A stretch of DNA of 56,486 nucleotides, taken from Guillardia theta CCMP2712. Lineage: Eukaryota > Cryptophyceae > Pyrenomonadales > Geminigeraceae. Under the pieces are notes generated by a model. The model was not told the origin of the DNA and made no database searches. It saw only the letters and a program-made list of their open reading frames with translations. The stretch's first letter is position 1. The number at the start of each line of letters is the position of its first letter. Shown here piece after piece: positions 50,705-56,486 of this stretch. The DNA lies in contig NW_005434442.1 of the NCBI RefSeq assembly GCF_000315625.1, positions 1 through 56,486 of the forward strand, written 5' to 3'. The position numbers and the translations under genes were made by a program.

Positions 50705-53700
50705 ATGTCCAACATGCATCCAGAGAGACCGGATGCGCAACTTGTCACAAGCGAGTTCACCTACTCGGACGCAAGGTCCCGATCCCACGTAATACTTATG
50801 GAGGATGTTTCTCCACCCAAAACATCGGTAAGATTTTGCAGTTGCATTTCTTTCTTTTCTCACTAGCGCACGCAGTCCGATTCAGACAATACGGATCCTG
50901 TGAATGAGTCTTCTTTGAAAATTCTTGTTGAAAGTGGGCATGGTGACTTCCCTGTGGATGAATTGTTCCGACCAGGGCTCCAGGAGCGGCTATCTCAGGT
51001 CGACATTATGAAAGGAGCTTCAAAGTTGTACGGAACAAAGCACGGGCCTTGCTATGTCACCCTCCAGGACCTTTCAATCAGAGGACGAGTTGACGTCTCC
51101 AGCGTCGACTTCCCTACTGTGGGGACATCGATACTCGGCCTGATCAAGTCTCTCACTCTGCAATCGAAGCCGGTGTGCAAGAACGATATTCTCTCTGATG
51201 TCACCACGGCATTCGCTCCCGGAAAGCTCTGCCTCCTCATCGGCGCGCCTCAGTCCGGGAAGTCCACTCTCTTGAAGTTGATTGCGAGCCGTCTTGAGAG
51301 CGGTCTGGAACAGAGCGGGAACATCTGTTTCAACGGTGTACACCCTAATAAGAAGATCATGCCAAGAATTGCAGCTTACACTCCTCAATACGACGACCAC
51401 ACCCCTGTCCTGACTGTCAAGGAAACCATGGACTTCGCGTTTGACTGTGTCTCAAGCACTCTGATGCGCGAGGTCGCGGAACGTAATGGTATGAACCTTG
51501 CAGAGGCAAAAGGCCAGGACGTCAACCCCAGGAACAAAGTAGACATGCTCCTGCACTACTTTGGCCTTTCGCACGTCAAGGATACTGTTGCAGGGAGTGG
51601 AGTTCTGCGTGGATTGTCTGGTGGCGAAAGGAGGAGATTGACAATCGCTGAACAACTTGTCGGAAACAACATGGTACACTGCATGGATGAAATAACAACT
51701 GGATTAGATTCAGCTGCAGCCATTGACATAATCCGTACGCTTCGAAATGCTTGCCAGGTGATGAACAACACTACTATTATATCATTGTTGCAGCCTCCTC
51801 CTGATGTCTTGGAGATGTTTGATGAAATCATGGTTCTCGGCGCACATGGCACGTTGCTTTACCATGGACCTCTCAGCAAGGCGAAGGAGTACTTCTGCAG
51901 GGAGCTGGGCTTCTGCTGTCCAGATAGCATGTCACTTGCGGACTTTCTGGTGTACGTGTCCACCGGAGATTCCTTGGAGTTTTGGAAGAACCCTGGGGTG
52001 AAGCCTCCAACTTGCATGGAGATGGCTGAGAGATGGAAGCGCTCTGAAATACATCACACTTACATTCACCCAAGATTCGCCGCCGCTGCCACGCTGGCAA
52101 AAGATGTTCATGAGAACCCTATCAACAAACTGCCTTGGACTAGACCGTTTGGAGCCTCTATGGGAACTCTGATGATTGCGTGCCTTCGACGAGCGATTGC
52201 AGTGAAGCTGAAGAACCTTGGCATTCTCAAGGCGTTGGTGATCCAACGTACTATTCAATCTGTAATCATCGGCACGATTTTCTGGCAGTTGCCCACGACA
52301 AGGTACAACTTGAAAGTACCCCTCTTCTTCCTGCTGGTTTCTATTCTTTCCATGAGCAACATGTACATCATCGATGTGACTGAAGCCAAGAGGCCTATCT
52401 TCTACAAACATCGCGATTCAGGCTTCTTCCCGACTTGGGTCTACGTCCTATCTGAGGCTATTGCTGATTTTCCTATGCAACTTGTAGAAGTTCTTATTGT
52501 CAGTTTGATTGTTTTCTTTTTCGTCGGTTTGCAGGCTTCAACATGGCCTGTCTTTGCAGTATCCTTGATATGCATCTACCTTGCCTTCGGAGCGGTGTAC
52601 AAGGCGTTTGCTGCTGTGGCCAAGACTACCTCAGGGTCGCATGGAATGGCCATCGGGTTCGCAGCCTTAGCCATGTGCTTCTCCGGATTCATCGTGACGC
52701 GCTCGACGATTCCTCCCTTCTTCATCTGGATCTACTGGATCGTCCCAACTCCCTGGATCATCCGCATCGTGGCATTGAACGAGTTCAAGGCGTCGGGAAA
52801 GAATGGGTACTACGACCAGCTTGGCGATGGTGGAGTCAGGAGAGGCGATCTGATGCTCGAGGCCTTTGCGATTCAGACGGAAGACTACTGGATCGGGTAT
52901 GGATTTCTGTACATCGTCTTCCTCATCGTGATAGGTCATTGGCTGTACATCTGGTCACTGGATCGTCTGAGGTACGGGTTTCAAAGACCCACTATCGTCA
53001 AGAAGAACAAAGCCCAAAAGATCTCTCCGATCGGGCATGCTAAGTTGGACCCGGAGATGTTGGACGAGATGGAGCAGTCAGCGGCAGCCTTCATCAGCCA
53101 GCAGGCCTTCACGACCCTTGAGAGCTTGTCTTGCCAGCCTCCCAAGGTCTCGTTGGCGGTCAGGGACTTGACGTACACGGTCACGATCAAGGCGCCGAAA
53201 GGATCGGGTGTCAAGACTCTTGACAAGGTGCTGATCAACAACGTGGACGCTCTGTTCCTGCCGGGGAGGATCACTGCCCTCATGGGGGCCTCGGGGGCCG
53301 GAAAGACGACGCTCATGGATGTGATTGCTGGACGAAAGACGGCTGGTAAGATCACTGGTGAGGTTCTCGTCAACGGGCATCCCCAAGACCTCAGCACGTT
53401 CGCTCGCATCTCTGGGTACGTGGAGCAGATGGACATTCACATCGCCACCATGACGGTGAGTCTCGTTTGACCTGACTCTCCTCGGCTGATAGCTCCTGAC
53501 AGGTGATCGAGGCCCTGCGGTTCTCTGCCAACCATCGCTTGCCGCCTGAGCTGACGGCAGCTGAAAGGGAGCAGGTGGTGCAGGCCGTGGTCGACCTGGT
53601 GGAACTCCGTCCGGTGGTGGACAAGATGATCGGCGACTCGTCGACGGGCCTGTCGACGGAGCAGAGGAAGCGAGTCACTATCGGGGTCGAGATGGCGGCA

Positions 53701-55212
53701 AACCCTAGCATCATCTTCCTCGACGAGCCGACCTCAGGCTTGGACGCTCGCTCAGCCAAGGTCGTCATGTCCGTCATCCGTCGCATCGCTGCTGCCGGTC
53801 GTACTGTAGTCTGCACTGTCCATCAGCCCTCTCCGGAGATCTTCGCCATGTTCGACAACCTCCTCCTCCTCAAGAAAGGCGGCTGGACCGTGTACAATGG
53901 AGACCTGGGCCCTCAGGGCACGGACCCAGTGACCATGCTCCCCACTAGCTCCGCCCGCAACATGATCGACTACTTCCAGACCCTCTCGCCATCAGTGCCG
54001 AGGTATGAGGAAGGAACAAATCCGGCCGAGTACATGCTTGACGTCATCGGAGCTGGGATCGACACGGCGAGCAGAAGCGTGGACGTGGACTTTGTGGAGC
54101 AGTTCCGCAACTCGACCATGGCTTCGGAGATTTTGTCCGAAATTTCCAAGATCGGGGAGGGCGAGAAGATCGCGTTCAGTGCTCGCTACGCCACCACCCT
54201 CGTCACTCAGCTCTACTACTCTTGTGATCGATGGTTCTCCATGTACTACAGGAACGTGGGATACAACTACAATCGTCTCATCGTCGTTCTTATCGTCGCT
54301 CTCCTCTTCGCCCTCAACGTCACCCACGTGTCTTTGCAATCTGTCAGCGACCAGGCGACGCTGCAGTCCTTCAACGGAGTAATCTTTGCTGGCGTTTTCT
54401 TCACTTGCGCTGTGCAGAACTCAATGTCCGTGGGAGTCATCGGCAACTCGAAGCTCGTCTACTACAAAGAGCTCGCTGCTGGCATGTACGCTCCCTTCTC
54501 CTACCTCTTCGGAGCCACAGTTGCCGAGATTCCTTGGCTTGTCATCGTCGTCGGACTCCATCTCCTCGTCTTCTACCCTCTGGCCGGCCTGTGGGCTGCG
54601 ACGGACTACGTGGTCATGTACGGCATCGCCATGTTTCTGTTCGCCATGGTCTTCTGCTTCTGGGGTCAGATGATCTCGGCCATGGCCTCCACCACGCAGG
54701 CAGCGTCGCTCATCGCCAGCCCAACCATCGGCCTCATGGTTCTCTTCTGCGGCTTCTTCATCCCAGGCTACATGATCCCCTACCCCTGGAAGATCTTCTA
54801 CTACGTCTTCCCTGCTCGCTACGGCCTCATCTCCGCCATGCCCAAGCAGTTCTACTGCAGCCTCAGCTGTATCCCTGAGCGGCAGATCAGCGACAACTTG
54901 ATGCGCATCGACTGCACCAATCCCGCGATCAAGTCGCTTGCCGACGCTCCTTACCACGCGTCGGGCCCCGGCTGCAGCCTGCTCTTCGACAAGACCAACG
55001 CAACCGCAGGCGCGCAGGGCATCGACTTTGTGGAAAGCAACTTTCCCGGGCAGGCGTACCCGAGGATGACGGTGTGGGACTACTGGAGCCTGACGACCCA
55101 CAGCAACGTCAACGACGTGAACCTCTTCCTGTGGGTGACCGCCATCTTCGCCATAGGCTACCGAGTCATCACCTTCCTCTGCCTCAAGTACCTCCGGCAG
55201 ATCCAGCGATAA
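50705..55212 (+). CDS. Full-size PDR-type ABC transporter (ABCG family)
   Basis: Three exons (50705-50827, 50876-53455, 53503-55212; introns of 48 and 47 nt) give 1470 residues in the order NBD-TMD-NBD-TMD, the reverse order typical of PDR/ABCG. NBD1: Walker A GAPQSGKST (about 164-172), signature LSGGERRRLTI (about 287-297), Walker B end CMDEITTGLD. NBD2: Walker A GASGAGKTT (about 845-853), signature LSTEQRKRVTIG (about 951-962), Walker B IIFLDEPTSGLD. Each half ends in about six hydrophobic helices, and the C-terminal loop carries a cysteine-rich segment (CSLSCIPE, GPGCSLLFD), as in fungal and oomycete members. NBD1 keeps its residues better than yeast Pdr5 does. Likely an ATP-driven exporter of hydrophobic compounds in the plasma membrane; substrate unknown. 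The start codon is fixed by the in-frame first exon MSNMHPERPDAQL. Confidence 0.93.
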
Positions 55213-55599
55213 GCCTTGCTCTCTTTTTTATGAACTCTTGTATAGACATACCGCCACTTCACCCCCCTTCCCTCTCCTCCTCCTCCATCGCATTCTCCCC
55301 TATCCCCGCAAGGATGTCGTAGACCGAAGGCTGCTCTGCATCAACGTCATACCAATGCTTCCTCTCTCCCTCTCCCTCCTCTCACCGTCTCTCCTCGCTC
55401 GTTGCATGAAGACAAGCTTCGTCCAGCTGTCTGCCATCCCGCTCTGCCTCCTCCCTCACTCTCCCCCTCCTCCTCGCACATTCATCACCTTGACCGCCCG
55501 CACGCATTTCAGCCCCACCACTCGTCCCTGCAACAACATGAGCGGAGGAAGAGGAGGAGAGGAGGGAGAGAAGGAGGAAACCGCACGAGGAGGAGGAGG

Positions 55600-55630
55600 A
55601 GGAGGAGGAGGAGGGGGGGGGGGGGGGGAG
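55600..55630. repeat. GGA repeat and 15-17 base G-run
   Basis: A (GGA)n tract passes into an uninterrupted run of G at about 55612-55628. Length in this assembly is unreliable. It lies between the ABC transporter and the snurportin-like exons; 55213-55700 otherwise holds only pyrimidine-rich, non-coding sequence. Confidence 0.85.
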
Positions 55631-55713
55631 AGGGGAAGGTGGAAACCGCAGGAGCAGGAGCAGGAGAGTAGGACTGTATGCATAGCAGAAGCGCAAGGCA
55701 GGAGATGCGACAC

Positions 55714-56343
55714 CTTCTCTTCGTCCAGCTCGTCGTACTCGAAGCGGAACAGCCCGCTCACGTTCTTGTCTGCAGAGGAGAATAAGGAGGAGCAGGCAAG
55801 CGGTTCCCTGCTACCTGTCCAGCTGTCGGTGAGCTGGTGGCTGACGACAAGAGGAGGAGAGTCGCAGGTGAGGATCGAGCCCTCCTGCCGTCACGGGTGA
55901 GAGCAAGAGAGGAGGAGAAGCCAAGCTCCTGACCCGACCCATGAAGAGCGTCGTAGACATCTGCCATTGCATCATCATCACCCTCCTCCTCCTCCCCCTC
56001 TTCCTTCTTCCTCTTCCTCTTCCTCCCTCCTCTCCAATCCTTCCGCCCCCCCACCCTGCCCTCCTCTACACCCCCTCTGTTCTCATCCTCCTTGGCAGAC
56101 CTTGTTGCTTGCGTTGGCAGCATCGGTTCCTGCTGAGCATCAGAAAGGGGAGGAGGGAGAGGAGAAGAGATCACCCTGCTTCACGTCCTCGTAGAGGGGC
56201 GAGCACGCTTTGTCCTTCCACACCAGCGCGAAGGGAGAAAGACCGCGAGCGTACGGGGCCTGCGCGTTCGTCTTAAGTTGACCGCAGGCATGCAAGCAGA
56301 CTGACCAGCTTTGAGTAGAAGAAAAGTCCGTCTTTCAAGTAGC
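55714..56343 (-). CDS. Snurportin-like gene, partial (internal exons)
   Basis: Two exons splice cleanly on the minus strand: 56343-56306 (YLKDGLFFYSKL) and 56259-56175 (APYARGLSPFALVWKDKACS then PLYEDVKQ), with a 46-nt intron. The joined DGLFFYSK...Y..G.(S/T)P..L.WKD..CS pattern fits the cap-binding domain of snurportin-1, the adaptor that brings m3G-capped spliceosomal RNPs to importin beta. A further likely exon at 55770-55714 reads DKNVSGLFRFEYDELDEEK. Sequence between is low complexity and I cannot place the remaining exons. The 5' part lies beyond the window, upstream of 56343. Assignment rests on a short stretch. Confidence 0.45.
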
Positions 56344-56360
56344 CTGCGATGAAATTAGGC

Positions 56361-56486
56361 AAGGGGAGGAGAGGAGAGGGAATGAGAGGAGAGGAGAGGG
56401 AATGAGAGGAGAGGAGAGGGAATGAGAGGAGAGGAGAGGGAATGAGAGGAGAGGAGAGGAGAGGAGAGGAGAGGGAATGAGAGGAG
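56361..56486. repeat. 20-bp tandem repeat at the window end
   Basis: The unit GAGAGGAGAGGAGAGGGAAT repeats about five times, with one region expanded by extra GAGAGGA steps, and continues past the right edge. Confidence 0.9.

Overview
The window is nuclear DNA from a eukaryotic alga, most likely a cryptophyte (Guillardia-like). The evidence is plant-type telomere repeats (CCCTAAA/TTTAGGG), protein genes broken by many very short GT-AG introns (36-60 nt is common), and two genes whose products start with a signal peptide followed directly by a phenylalanine-led transit peptide, the import signal of red-derived complex plastids. The species call is an inference; the sequence itself does not name it.

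Left end (1-3665) is subtelomeric. It holds one partial and one complete copy, in the same orientation, of an element lying between telomere tracts. Each copy carries a leader array of a 19-bp unit (39 copies in one, 3 in the other). The complete copy encodes a 716-residue protein with no reverse transcriptase motif that I can see.

From 3666 to about 16880 lies an AT-richer, intron-free island of virus/transposon type. It carries a TV-Pol-like polymerase fused to a superfamily 3 helicase, a single 1538-residue Mre11-Rad50 fusion, two tandem MSV199/T5orf172 proteins with near-identical promoters, three small unknown proteins, a dispersed intergenic repeat with a GC hairpin, and a 45-bp tandem array at its right edge. 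I found no capsid, packaging ATPase, protease or integrase, so it looks like a replication/repair module of a polinton-like virus or a capsidless replicon.

From about 17 kb onward the sequence is ordinary host DNA: a poorly resolved multi-exon gene with glycosyltransferase-like segments (17.7-21.7 kb), a coiled-coil protein, a Gfo/Idh/MocA oxidoreductase next to a sugar-lactone oxidase, a BSD-domain protein, three tandem-repeat tracts (29.6-30.75 kb), a mitochondrial carrier (SLC25A34/35 type), a four-helix membrane protein with ankyrin repeats, an unknown 363-residue protein, a plastid-targeted unknown, plastid-targeted SecA, a 100-N assembly gap, a small basic protein, an EF-hand/kinase/TPR protein with two frame breaks, a full-size PDR-type ABCG transporter, and part of a snurportin-like gene at the right edge.

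Host genes sit on both strands without operons. The clearest functional pairings are the convergent plastid pair (unknown plus SecA) and the adjacent pair of sugar-type redox enzymes. Exon boundaries given below were chosen because they keep the frame and obey GT-AG; they have not been checked against transcripts.
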